Positions 55,239 to 63,042 of a stretch of DNA of 64,000 nt are shown piece by piece. Both the position numbers and the translations under genes were made by a program. How positions within the stretch are numbered: the stretch's first letter is position 1; each line of letters starts with the position of its first letter. The notes below the pieces were generated by a model that saw only the letters and a list, made by a program, of their open reading frames with translations, did not search any database and was not told the DNA's origin. The stretch is from NCBI RefSeq assembly GCF_014199205.1, contig NZ_JACIJD010000001.1:372001-436000 (forward strand). Reading direction: 5' to 3'. The stretch comes from Muricoccus pecuniae. GTDB lineage: Bacteria > Pseudomonadota > Alphaproteobacteria > Acetobacterales > Acetobacteraceae.

Positions 55239-55539
55239 GCGGCTGCGGTGACCGCGCTGGGGTCATCACCTTGCGGCAGCCTCGGGAGCCGCAGTACCGG
55301 CAAGGGCCGCCGGATAGCCTGTGCCCCCGGGAAGGCCTGGGATGAGGCGCCGAGACGGATGGCGCCCCGCCGGCGCATGGCCTCGGTCCACGGCCTATGG
55401 CGCGAAGGCCGTGCGCTGAAGCGCGCCGGCAACTGCATCGCCCCTGCGATCCTCGCCTGACCATCCTCCGCCAGTGCCGGCCCGAAGGCGCGCGTGGAAT
55501 GACGCAGGACTGCCCCGTGCGGCTAACCCGGCGGGAGGA

Positions 55540-55760
55540 TCAGTCCTCCTGGCCCCTGAACATGCTCTGGAAACGCGCGGGTGGGATGGGCGGTGGCCGC
55601 GTGGATCGACTTCGTATCGTGGCCGGGGTGGCTGGCGCGGAAGCGCAGGCTGTCGCCGGGTACGAGGCGGAGGAGGACGGCTCAAAGACCATCATCCTCG
55701 CCGCGATCCAGCTTCCTTACCTCGCCCTCCGTTCGCGCCGCGGCGCACTCCGGCCGTCCT
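55540..55760 (-). pseudogene. Frameshifted pseudoazurin (cupredoxin) remnant
   Basis: Minus-strand translation gives pieces of a pseudoazurin in two frames. One frame reads EGEVRKLDRGEDD and then, after a stop, VLLRLVPGDSLRFRASHPG followed by HDTKSI. The MVFEP block that belongs between them appears in the neighbouring frame (55690 region). Family proteins read MLNxGxxGxMVFEP, then PGD-x-V-x-F and K/PGHxxESI, so at least one indel pair has broken the gene. The C-terminal copper-ligand region (CxPH...M) is not found. Pseudoazurin donates electrons to NirK, whose gene is the next one. Confidence 0.55.
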
Positions 55761-55835
55761 TGCCGGTGAACGAAGGCTGCGCCCGCAGGGGGAGGAGGCC
55801 TTTCCTCCGGCGGCCAGCGCGAACGGCTTCCATCA

Positions 55836-55849
55836 TTGTCGGCGGACAA
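55836..55849. promoter_or_regulatory. Crp/Fnr-type (NNR/DNR) box upstream of nirK
   Basis: TTGTC-GGCG-GACAA is a perfect palindrome with the TTG-N8-CAA spacing of Fnr/Dnr/Nnr sites. It ends 75 bases before the nirK start, suitable for class II activation around -41.5. The Dnr-like regulator encoded at 59647-60372 is the obvious candidate. Confidence 0.6.
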
Positions 55850-55924
55850 AGATGCCCGGTCCGAACTGGCCAATGCTCCCCGCCGCTCACGCAGAGCATC
55901 AGCCGATTTGGAGCGGCTACGGAC

Positions 55925-56998
55925 ATGATGATGAACCGCAGGATCTTCGCCATGGGCAGCGCCGGCGTTCTGGCCGTTGCGGGGGATGCCCTGGCCCATG
56001 GCACCGCGCCGCACGGCAGAGCGCCAGTGATTCCCGCCAGCGCCCCGTCCGCCGCGGCCTCGCCCGTCATCGACATCGTGCGCGACCCGAGCGACCTGCC
56101 GGGCCCCATCGGCCAGCGCGGGCCGCAGCGCGTGCGGGTGGACCTGGAGACCACCGAGGTGACCGGCCAGCTGGCCGACGGCGCAACCTACCGGTACTGG
56201 ACGTTCAACAACAAGGTGCCCGGCCCCTTCGTCCGCGTCCGTGTCAACGACACCGTCGACGTGACGATGAGGAACGCCGACGGCAGCGTCCACTCCCACA
56301 ACGTGGACTTCCACGCCGTCACCGGCCCGGGCGGCGGCGGTGCCGTGACGGTCGCCGCGCCGGGCGAGAGCAAGAGCTTCACCTTCAAGGCGATCAATCC
56401 CGGCCTCTACATCTATCACTGCGCAGTGGCGCCCCATGCCCAGCACATCTCGAACGGCATGTACGGGCTGATCCTGGTCGAGCCCGAGGGCGGACTGCCC
56501 CGCGTGGACCGCGAGTTCTACGTCGTGCAAGGCGAGCTTTACACGGACCAGCCCTTCGGCACGAAGGGCGAGATCGGCGAGGACCTGGACCGGCTGCTGG
56601 ACGAGCGCCCCACCCATGTCCTGTTCAACGGCGCGGTCGGCGCGCTGACCACCCATACCCCCCTGAAGGCGAAGGTGGGCGAGACGGTGCGCATCTTCTT
56701 CGGCGTGGGCGGGCCGAACCTGACCTCCTCCTTCCACGTGATCGGCGAGGTCTTCGACAAGGTCTACTCCATGGGCGACCTCACCACGAAGCCGCTCAAC
56801 AACGTGCAGACCACGACGGTTGCGCCCGGCGGCGCCTGCGCGGTGGAGTTCAAGTGCGAGGTTCCCGGCCGCTTCATCCTCGTGGACCACGCGCTGTCCC
56901 GCCTCGAGAAGGGCTGCATCGGCTTCCTCAACGTCGAGGGGCCCGCGAATCCCGAGATCTTCAACGTACCCGCCCGCACGGCCAGCGCCGGGCGCTGA
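55925..56998 (+). CDS. nirK: Copper-containing nitrite reductase
   Basis: Reduces nitrite to NO in the periplasm. A 357-residue two-cupredoxin-domain protein. The N-terminus MNRRIFAMGSAGVLAVAG has a Tat-like RR. Type 1 copper ligands: His125, Cys166, His174, Met179; type 2 ligands: His130, His165, His322. The catalytic Asp is in VDFH and the His in SSFHVIGE. Three in-frame ATGs (55925, 55928, 55931) are possible starts. No nirV or cytochrome gene accompanies it; qNOR follows. Confidence 0.95.
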   Translation: MMMNRRIFAMGSAGVLAVAGDALAHGTAPHGRAPVIPASAPSAAASPVIDIVRDPSDLPGPIGQRGPQRVRVDLETTEVTGQLADGATYRYWTFNNKVPGPFVRVRVNDTVDVTMRNADGSVHSHNVDFHAVTGPGGGGAVTVAAPGESKSFTFKAINPGLYIYHCAVAPHAQHISNGMYGLILVEPEGGLPRVDREFYVVQGELYTDQPFGTKGEIGEDLDRLLDERPTHVLFNGAVGALTTHTPLKAKVGETVRIFFGVGGPNLTSSFHVIGEVFDKVYSMGDLTTKPLNNVQTTTVAPGGACAVEFKCEVPGRFILVDHALSRLEKGCIGFLNVEGPANPEIFNVPARTASAGR

Positions 56999-57056
56999 AC
57001 GGATCGCCTGAGCCGGCCGGGAAAACGCCCGGCCGGCCTTGCGGCTGAGGGACATC

Positions 57057-59360
57057 ATGAAGAGACAAAGCAGACTCTGGATCGCGCTCACGCTCGTCTT
57101 CCTCGCCTCCTTCGGCTGGCTGGGAATGCTCGGGCGCGACATCATGCGCGCCGCCCCGCCCGTGCCCGAGAGCGTCATCTCGGCCAGCGGCGAGGTCCTC
57201 TACACCGGCGCCGAGATCGGCCGCGGTCGCCAGGCATGGCAGTCCACCGGCGGGCAGCAGCTCGGCTCCATCTGGGGCCATGGCGCCTATCTCGCCCCGG
57301 ACTGGTCGGCCGATTGGCTGCATCGCGAGGCTGTCGCGCTGCTCGACCTCTGGGCGCGCCGCGCCGGGGCCGCGGGCTACGCGGCGCTGGATACGGAGAC
57401 GCAGGGCGCGCTCCGCGCGCGGCTCGTCGCCGAGCTGCGCACCAACACGCATGACCCCGCGACCGGCGCGATCAAGGTCTCGGCCGACCGCGCGGCGGTG
57501 ATCCGCGAGGTGGCTGCGCACTACGCTGGGCTCTTCGGCAATGAGCCGCGCCTGGCGAAGCTGCGCGAGGCCTATGCCATCGCGGACAACGCCATGCCCT
57601 CCGCCGAGAACCGGCAGGCCATGACCGGCTTCTTCTTCTGGACAGCCTGGGCCACCGCGACCGACCGCCCCGGCGAGCCCGGCCTCTCCTACACCAGCAA
57701 CTGGCCGCACGAGCCGCTGGTGAACAACGTGCCGACCACGCCCTCCGTGGTCTGGTCCGTCGTCTCGGTCATCCTGCTGGTGGCCGGCATCGGCGCGCTC
57801 GTCTGGCACCACGCCGCGGCCGGCGCGCATGAGGAGGCGCCGAGCCTCCCGGGCACCGATCCGCTGCTGGGGATGCGCCTCACCCCCTCGCAGAAGGCGA
57901 CGGGCAAGTACTTCCTGACGGTGATCGGGCTGTTCCTGGCCCAGGTCGGGCTCGGTGCGCTGACCGCCCACTACCAGGTGGAAGGGCACGAGTTCTTCGG
58001 TATCCCGCTGTCGCAACTCCTGCCCTATGCGGTCACGCGCACCTGGCACACGCAGCTCGCGGTGTTCTGGATCGCGACGGCCTGGCTCGCCACGGGCCTC
58101 TACATCGCGCCCGCCATCTCCGGCTACGAACCCAGGTTTCAGAAGCTGGGCGTGGATGCGCTCTGGGCGGCGCTGGTGCTCGTCGTCGTCGGCTCGATGT
58201 TCGGCGAGTGGCTGGGCGTGCAGCAGAAGCTCGGCCTGGATGCCAATTTCTACTTCGGGCACCAGGGCTACGAGTACGTCGATCTCGGCCGTTTCTGGCA
58301 GATCCTGCTCTTCGTCGGGCTGATGCTCTGGCTCGTGCTGATGGGCCGGGCGCTGATGCCGGCGCTCCGCGACCGGGCGGAGGCCGCGCGGCCGCTGCTC
58401 ATCATCCTGTTCCTCTCCACCGTCGCGATCGGCCTCTTCTACGCGGCCGGCTTCATGTGGGGTAAGCACACGCATATCAGCCTGGTGGAGTACTGGCGCT
58501 GGTGGGTGGTGCACCTGTGGGTGGAGGGCTTCTTCGAGGTCTTCGCCACCTGTGTGATCTCGCTTCTCTTCACCCGGCTGGGCCTGGTGCGCGTGGGCAC
58601 GGCGAACAACGCGGCGCTCTTCTCCACCATCGTCTTCCTCGGTGGCGGCATCCTCGGCACGCTGCACCACCTCTACTTCTCCGGCACGCCCTCCTCCGTC
58701 ATCGCGGTGGGCGCAGTGTTCTCGGCGCTGGAGGTGGTGCCGCTCTCGCTGGTGGGCTTCGAGGCCTATGAGAACTGGCGCCACAGCCGCGAGAAGGGAT
58801 GGGTGGCCGCCTATCGCTGGCCGATCCTGTTCTTCGTCGCCGTCAGCTTCTGGAACCTCGTCGGCGCCGGCTTCTTCGGCTTCATGATCAACCCGCCGAT
58901 CTCGCTCTACTACATCCAGGGCCTGAACACGACGGCGACGCACGGCCACGCCGCGCTGTTCGGGGTCTACGGCATGCTCGGCATTGGCTTGATGCTGTTC
59001 TGCCTCCGCGGTCTCGCGCCGCGGCACGCCTGGCAGGACGGCTACCTCAAGGCGGCCTTCTGGGCGCTGAACGGGGGGCTGAGCATGATGATCCTCTTCT
59101 CGCTGCTGCCGCAGGGGGCGCTGCAGGCCTGGGCGAGCGTGTCGCACGGGCTCTGGTACGCCCGGTCGGCAGAGTTCATGCACCAGCCGCTGATGCACCT
59201 AGTGGTGTGGATGCGCGTGCCGGGGGACATCGTGTTCTCCGCCGGGCCGGTGCTGCTGGGGATCTTCGCCTGGAAGCTGGTGCGCGCGGTGCGCGCCTCC
59301 GCCCGCCAGCGTGGCGCCGGCCCGCTTCCCGCGCCGGTGCCCGCCCAGCCTGCGGAGTAG
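57057..59360 (+). CDS. norZ: Quinol-dependent nitric oxide reductase (qNor)
   Basis: Reduces 2 NO to N2O in the inner membrane using quinol. The 767-residue single-subunit form has an N-terminal NorC-like periplasmic domain without a haem c motif and about 14 transmembrane helices. Metal ligands: TWHTQLAVF, HLWVEGFFEVF (with the conserved Glu), LHHLYFSG (FeB histidines) and THGHAALFGVYG (haem histidines). The ATG at 57057 follows GAGGGA; a TTG 18 bases upstream is the alternative. It detoxifies the NO made by NirK. Confidence 0.93.
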   Translation: MKRQSRLWIALTLVFLASFGWLGMLGRDIMRAAPPVPESVISASGEVLYTGAEIGRGRQAWQSTGGQQLGSIWGHGAYLAPDWSADWLHREAVALLDLWARRAGAAGYAALDTETQGALRARLVAELRTNTHDPATGAIKVSADRAAVIREVAAHYAGLFGNEPRLAKLREAYAIADNAMPSAENRQAMTGFFFWTAWATATDRPGEPGLSYTSNWPHEPLVNNVPTTPSVVWSVVSVILLVAGIGALVWHHAAAGAHEEAPSLPGTDPLLGMRLTPSQKATGKYFLTVIGLFLAQVGLGALTAHYQVEGHEFFGIPLSQLLPYAVTRTWHTQLAVFWIATAWLATGLYIAPAISGYEPRFQKLGVDALWAALVLVVVGSMFGEWLGVQQKLGLDANFYFGHQGYEYVDLGRFWQILLFVGLMLWLVLMGRALMPALRDRAEAARPLLIILFLSTVAIGLFYAAGFMWGKHTHISLVEYWRWWVVHLWVEGFFEVFATCVISLLFTRLGLVRVGTANNAALFSTIVFLGGGILGTLHHLYFSGTPSSVIAVGAVFSALEVVPLSLVGFEAYENWRHSREKGWVAAYRWPILFFVAVSFWNLVGAGFFGFMINPPISLYYIQGLNTTATHGHAALFGVYGMLGIGLMLFCLRGLAPRHAWQDGYLKAAFWALNGGLSMMILFSLLPQGALQAWASVSHGLWYARSAEFMHQPLMHLVVWMRVPGDIVFSAGPVLLGIFAWKLVRAVRASARQRGAGPLPAPVPAQPAE

Positions 59361-59382
59361 GCGGAGCGCGGCGGAGCGGAAT

Positions 59383-59418
59383 GGGCGCTGGTCCGAGGGG
59401 ACCGGCGCCCTTCCTTTC
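59383..59418 (+). terminator. Intrinsic terminator after qNor
   Basis: GGGCGC-T-GGTCC pairs with GGACC-G-GCGCCC around a GAGG loop, then TTCCTTTCTC follows. A strong hairpin with a T-rich tail 22 bases after the qNor stop; the downstream gene is probably transcribed partly by read-through or from its own promoter. Confidence 0.7.
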
Positions 59419-59440
59419 TCAACCTTCGGAGTTCGAGGCC

Positions 59441-59650
59441 ATGACCGAGGCGGCCATCACCCCCGAGATGCCCGTTGAGCAGGTGATGCGGGACTGGCCC
59501 GCCACCGTCCCCGTCTTCGTTCGCCGTCACATGCACTGCGTGGGCTGCGCCGTCAGCCCGTTCCACAGCGTCGCCGAGGCGAGCGCGGAGTACCGGCTCA
59601 GCCTTCCCGACCTGCTGGCGGAGCTGAAGGCTGCCGCAGGGACGCCCTAG
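59441..59650 (+). CDS. DUF1858 domain protein (redox-disulfide type)
   Basis: A 69-residue protein with the DUF1858 core: MPVEQVMRDWPATVPVF at the start and the CxxC of HMHCVGCAV (about residues 34-37), then SVAEASAEYRL. These small proteins accompany hybrid-cluster and NO-response genes, and also form the N-terminal ScdA-like module of some RIC proteins. Its stop TAG lies in a CTAG shared with the stop of the convergent regulator gene. Confidence 0.85.
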   Translation: MTEAAITPEMPVEQVMRDWPATVPVFVRRHMHCVGCAVSPFHSVAEASAEYRLSLPDLLAELKAAAGTP

Positions 59651-60372
59651 CTCTCGGTGATCCGCACCAGGGCGTGCGGGTCGCGCACGCCCACCCGCAT
59701 CCGGCCTCCGGTCAGGATCCCGGCATGTTCCCAGCCGCTGAGGATGCGGCTGGCGGTGTGCAGGGTGGTTCCCGCCATCTCGGCCAGATCCTGCCGGGCC
59801 AGGGGGAAGTCGATGGTGATGCTGCCATCCACTTCCTTCACCCCGGCCTGGCGGATGAGGCGCAGCAGGGCCAGCGCCAGTCGCCGCTCCACCCGCTCGG
59901 CCGAGGCCTCCCGCAGCCGGTCATGGGCCTCCTGCGTGCGGCCGCTCAGCGCGCGCATCGCGTTGAGCGCGACCTGGGGGAAGCGGCGCAGCAGGACCTC
60001 GAGCGCCGCCGGGTTCCAGGAGAGCAGCACGCAGTCGAGGACGGCCGCGACGGTGGCCGGATAGGTCTGCCCGGGGCCGAGCAGCGCGAGGACGCCCGCC
60101 AACTCGTTCGGGCCGACGAAGCGCAGCACCATCTGCTGACCATCAGCCGCCGTCTGTACGACCTTGACCCGCCCCTGGAGGACGAGGTGGAGCGATCGGG
60201 CCGCGTCCCCTTGCTCGAACAGCACGGTATCCTTCGGCAGGCGGTGGGTGTGTCCGGCCTGGAGGATGTCGGCCAGTTCGTCGCGCCCCAGTCCGGCGAA
60301 GAAGGGAATGCCCTGGAGCATCGCCTGGTCCAGGCTGCCGGGGCCGGCATGTGGCTTTGTCATGGTGCTCAT
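59647..60372 (-). CDS. Crp/Fnr-family regulator, Dnr/Nnr-like NO sensor
   Basis: A 241-residue protein with an N-terminal cyclic-nucleotide-binding-type beta roll (LPKDTVLFEQGDAARSLHLVL), a long dimer helix (LRRFPQVALNAMRALSG) and a winged helix at 180-230 (FPLARQDLAEMAGTTLHTASRILSGWEHAG). The four FNR cluster cysteines are absent, so it is a DNR/NNR-type, probably haem-based, NO sensor. It is expected to bind TTG-N8-CAA sites such as the one upstream of nirK. Confidence 0.88.
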   Translation of the reverse strand: MSTMTKPHAGPGSLDQAMLQGIPFFAGLGRDELADILQAGHTHRLPKDTVLFEQGDAARSLHLVLQGRVKVVQTAADGQQMVLRFVGPNELAGVLALLGPGQTYPATVAAVLDCVLLSWNPAALEVLLRRFPQVALNAMRALSGRTQEAHDRLREASAERVERRLALALLRLIRQAGVKEVDGSITIDFPLARQDLAEMAGTTLHTASRILSGWEHAGILTGGRMRVGVRDPHALVRITES

Positions 60373-60508
60373 CGGCGAGTCCTGCCGGCTGTCGCTTGAT
60401 CACGGCGGCGTGAGATCAGGGGAGATCCGGTAGAGGCCCGAAGAGAGCCCGGCGTCAAGGAAAAGGTCTCGCCATGGCAGGGCAGGGAGGTGCTCCGGCC
60501 CGGACGGG

Positions 60509-61198
60509 TCAGGGCGGCAGGGGCGAGACGCCGATGACGGGCCGGTGGAGCATCAGAAGAACCAGCCAGAGGAGAAGCGCTGCTGCCAGCCGGACAGGCG
60601 AGGGGGGCGATGACGGCCGCCACCGCCCGGAGAGCAGCGCGGCTCCCGGCCAGAGGGAGGTGCGGGCGGCGAGGGCCGCCCATTCCGCCCCACCGAGCTG
60701 CCGCTGCTTGCGCCGGTCGATCGCGGTCATGCCCAGCAGCGCGAGGCCCGCGAAGCTGCCGAAGAGGAGCAGATGGGCGAGGTTGCCGTTCGGGACGATG
60801 TGGGCCGCGGCCCAGAGGGCGATGGCGATCAGCAGGGGGTGCCGGGCGAGGCCCGCAATGCCGGGATGTGCGGGATCGAACCCCGCGGCGTGCCCGCCAA
60901 AGGAGAGCGGGTTGGGTGCGCCGACACCGAAGGCCACGAGCAGGCAGACGAGGGGCATGGCGAGGTTCGGCGCCCAGTACTGCCAGGGCTCCATGGTCCA
61001 GAGCCCGACATAGGGCGCCCGCCCGGCGGCAGCGACGAGCCAGGCGAGGATGGCAAGCGAGACAAGGCTGTAGAGCGCGAGATAGCCGCGCTCCCCCACC
61101 GCTGCCGCGAGGCGCCGGCGAAGCGCTGGCCGCGCCGGCAGGGCGTGGGAGAGAAGGAAGGCCGCGAAGGCCGCGATGAACTCGCCCCAGCCGCTCAT
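60509..61198 (-). CDS. nnrU: NnrU family membrane protein
   Basis: A 229-residue integral membrane protein with about six hydrophobic helices. The NnrU/isoprenylcysteine methyltransferase-like region LARHPLLIAIALWAAAHIVPNG and LLLFGSFAGLALLGM is present. NnrU genes occur beside nitrite/NO reductase genes and are needed for their full activity in some alphaproteobacteria; the biochemical role is not established. Third in the ytfE-mog-nnrU operon, 10 bp after mog. Confidence 0.85.
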   Translation of the reverse strand: MSGWGEFIAAFAAFLLSHALPARPALRRRLAAAVGERGYLALYSLVSLAILAWLVAAAGRAPYVGLWTMEPWQYWAPNLAMPLVCLLVAFGVGAPNPLSFGGHAAGFDPAHPGIAGLARHPLLIAIALWAAAHIVPNGNLAHLLLFGSFAGLALLGMTAIDRRKQRQLGGAEWAALAARTSLWPGAALLSGRWRPSSPPSPVRLAAALLLWLVLLMLHRPVIGVSPLPP

Positions 61199-61208
61199 CC
61201 CCGTGCCG

Positions 61209-61745
61209 TCAGGCTCCCTTGGGCCGGAAGGCGGCGCAGACGGCAGGGTCCGTCTCCAGCCTCGGGCCGCCCATCAGGTCGATGCAGTAGGGAATGGCGG
61301 GGAAGACGGCGTCGAGGCACTCCGCGATGGCGGAGGGCTTGCCCGGCAGGTTCACGATGAGGCTGCGCCCCCGCGTGCCCGCCATCTGGCGCGAGAGGAT
61401 GGCGGTGGGCACCGCGCGCAGCGAGACCGCGCGCATCAGCTCCCCGAAGCCGGGCAGGATCCGCTCGCAGACCGCCTCCGTCGCCTCCGGCGTCACGTCG
61501 CGCAGCGCGGGGCCCGTGCCCCCGGTGGTGACGATCAGGGGGCAGTTCTCGACATCGGCGAGCTCCCGCAGCGCCGCCTCGATCAGCGGCTGCTCGTCCG
61601 GCACGAGGCGGCGCACGGGGTGCCAGGGAGAGGCGAGGATGCGGGCGAGCGCGGCCTCGATCCCCGGCCCGCCCTTGTCCTCGTACTCGCCGCGGCTCGC
61701 GCGGTCGGAGACGGTGACGACGCCGATGGGCGTGGAGTCTGCCAT
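61209..61745 (-). CDS. mog: Molybdopterin adenylyltransferase
   Basis: A 178-residue MogA-type protein, activating molybdopterin by adenylation before molybdenum insertion. IGVVTVSDRASRGEYEDKGG at the start, VTTGGTGPALRDVTPEAT as the nucleotide/molybdopterin loop, and IVNLPGKPSAIAECL near the end. It lies two bases after the ytfE stop. Placement with NO genes suggests supply of cofactor for a nitrate reductase encoded elsewhere. Confidence 0.93.
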   Translation of the reverse strand: MADSTPIGVVTVSDRASRGEYEDKGGPGIEAALARILASPWHPVRRLVPDEQPLIEAALRELADVENCPLIVTTGGTGPALRDVTPEATEAVCERILPGFGELMRAVSLRAVPTAILSRQMAGTRGRSLIVNLPGKPSAIAECLDAVFPAIPYCIDLMGGPRLETDPAVCAAFRPKGA

Positions 61746-61747
61746 CC

Positions 61748-62413
61748 TCAGGCCCCGAAGCGCGGGAAGAGGACGTTGTTCTCCAGATGGATGTGCTCCA
61801 TCAGGTCGTCGGCCAGCTTGCGCGTGCCGGCGAAGAGCGCGCGCCAGGTGTTGCAGGCGCCCGCGGGCGGCACGCCGTTGTTCGTCAGCGCCTCGAGCGC
61901 GCGCAGGTGCTCGCCGTGGTCGTCGTGCTCGTGGCGCATCATGGCGATCGGGTGGCCGATCATCGGGTGGCCGCCGTCGCGCATCATCGGGAAGAGCACG
62001 GCCTCCTCCTTCTGCATGTGCGATTCTAGCTCGGCGCCCATCTCCTCCAGCAGGTCGGCCAGGCCGCGCGGGGCCTCGGGCTTGTCGCCGTGCACGGCCT
62101 CAACGCGGCGGGCGAGGCGGATCAGCTCGGGCAGCTCGCGGCGGTGGGTGGCGTGGTAGCGGGTCTCGATCAGGTCGATCAGCGCGCCCGTCTCCTCCGG
62201 CGCCGTGGCCTCGCGGGGGAGGAGCGTGGCCAGCTCCGCCTCGATCGCGGGCAGGCTCGCGCCGCGCTTCGCGGCGGCCTCGGCCAGCGGCACGTCCCCG
62301 CCGCAGCAGAAGTCGAGCTTGTGCTTGCGGAACACGGCGGTGGAGCCGGGGAGGGTGGCGGCGATCTCGGCAACCCGGCGGGTCGCGAAGCCGGGCTCGG
62401 TGGTGACGCTCAT
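61748..62413 (-). CDS. ytfE: Iron-sulfur cluster repair di-iron protein (RIC/YtfE/ScdA)
   Basis: A 221-residue protein of the RIC family, which repairs NO-damaged iron-sulfur clusters. The N-terminal ScdA_N module has the FRKHKLDFCCGGD motif (about 29-41); the hemerythrin-like domain supplies di-iron histidines and glutamates in YHATHRRELPEL, HMQKEEAVLFPMM, MMRHEHDDHGEH and HIHLENNVLFPRF. Divergent from nsrR over 118 bp with a palindrome between. Confidence 0.94.
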   Translation of the reverse strand: MSVTTEPGFATRRVAEIAATLPGSTAVFRKHKLDFCCGGDVPLAEAAAKRGASLPAIEAELATLLPREATAPEETGALIDLIETRYHATHRRELPELIRLARRVEAVHGDKPEAPRGLADLLEEMGAELESHMQKEEAVLFPMMRDGGHPMIGHPIAMMRHEHDDHGEHLRALEALTNNGVPPAGACNTWRALFAGTRKLADDLMEHIHLENNVLFPRFGA

Positions 62414-62497
62414 GGCGGGTCTCCTGCGGGCCCGTGGGGCCCTTCTCGGCCGGTGCAGTCCTGCATCGCCGATGAGGGTTACCCTCTCCCGAGAATG

Positions 62498-62514
62498 TGG
62501 TATCGTCAATACCA
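62498..62514. promoter_or_regulatory. NsrR-type operator candidate between ytfE and nsrR
   Basis: TGGTAT-CGTCA-ATACCA has perfect 6-bp arms. It lies 18 bases before the preferred nsrR start and 85 bases before ytfE, so it could control both divergent genes. The arms differ from the E. coli NsrR half site, so the assignment comes from location. Confidence 0.6.
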
Positions 62515-62531
62515 GTTTCGGGGTTGATGCC

Positions 62532-62981
62532 TTGCGCCTCCTTGCCTCCACCGATTTCGCCCTGCGGCTGCTGATGCGCCTCGGCGCCGATGAGGGCCGC
62601 CACCGGACGACGGAGGCGCTGGCGCGCGAGATCGGCGTGCCGCGCAACCACATCCACAAGATCGTCCAGGATCTGACGGAGGCGGGCTTCGTCCGGACCC
62701 TTCGCGGGGCGCGAGGCGGGGTCATGCTCGCCAGGCCAGCGGCCGAGATCAGCCTCGGCGCGGTGGTGCGCCACCTCGAGCGGGGGCAGGCGCTGGTCGA
62801 GTGCTTCCTCCCGGACGGAGGCTCCTGCTGCCTGTCGCCGGATTGCCGGCTGCGCGCACGGCTGGCCAGGGCGAGGGAGGCCTTCCTGGCGGAGCTCGAC
62901 GACTCCCGCCTGGCGGATTGCCTGCCGGCCCCGGTTGCTCCGGTGCTAACACCAGATATTGCGGGTTGCGCGCCCGTATAG
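62532..62981 (+). CDS. nsrR: Rrf2-family NO-sensing repressor NsrR
   Basis: A 149-residue protein. The N-terminus LLASTDFALRLLMRLG and the helix-turn-helix LAREIGVPRNHIHKIVQDL followed by RGARGGVMLARP are typical. Cysteines 91, 99/100 and 105 (CFLPDGGSCCLSPDC) match the iron-sulfur ligands of NsrR. I use the TTG at 62532 because it places the family's conserved MRLxxxTDFALR at the very start; a frame open upstream overlaps the operator. Confidence 0.87.
   Translation: MRLLASTDFALRLLMRLGADEGRHRTTEALAREIGVPRNHIHKIVQDLTEAGFVRTLRGARGGVMLARPAAEISLGAVVRHLERGQALVECFLPDGGSCCLSPDCRLRARLARAREAFLAELDDSRLADCLPAPVAPVLTPDIAGCAPV
62949..62964. promoter_or_regulatory. NrdR-like box 1
   Basis: ACACCAGATATTGCGG matches 12 of 16 positions of an NrdR site written ACACCATATATGGTGT. 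It overlaps the last codons of nsrR and starts 33 bases before the second box, i.e. three helical turns, as usual for NrdR pairs. Confidence 0.5.
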
Positions 62982-62997
62982 CCACCATATGATGTGT
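62982..62997. promoter_or_regulatory. NrdR-like box 2
   Basis: CCACCATATGATGTGT matches 12 of 16 positions of the same reference site and begins right after the nsrR stop codon. It is followed at 63005-63022 by a perfect CTCGCCG/CGGCGAG hairpin in the leader of the reductase gene. Confidence 0.5.
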
Positions 62998-63042
62998 TGA
63001 CCGACTCGCCGACGGCGGCGAGCGCGAGGACCAATAGTACCG

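Larger units (their letters stand above)
55198..55924. other. 727-base stretch without an intact gene
   Basis: Between the Bug gene and nirK I find no credible intact reading frame. It holds a strong hairpin at its left end, a decayed pseudoazurin remnant on the minus strand (55540-55760), and the nirK control region with a Crp/Fnr-type palindrome. The rest shows only GC-driven open frames without coding character. Confidence 0.7.

Noticed and set aside
60396-60418. TTGAT and ATCA half sites upstream of the Dnr-like gene
   Set aside because: They are separated by 14 bases rather than the 4 required for a Crp/Fnr site.
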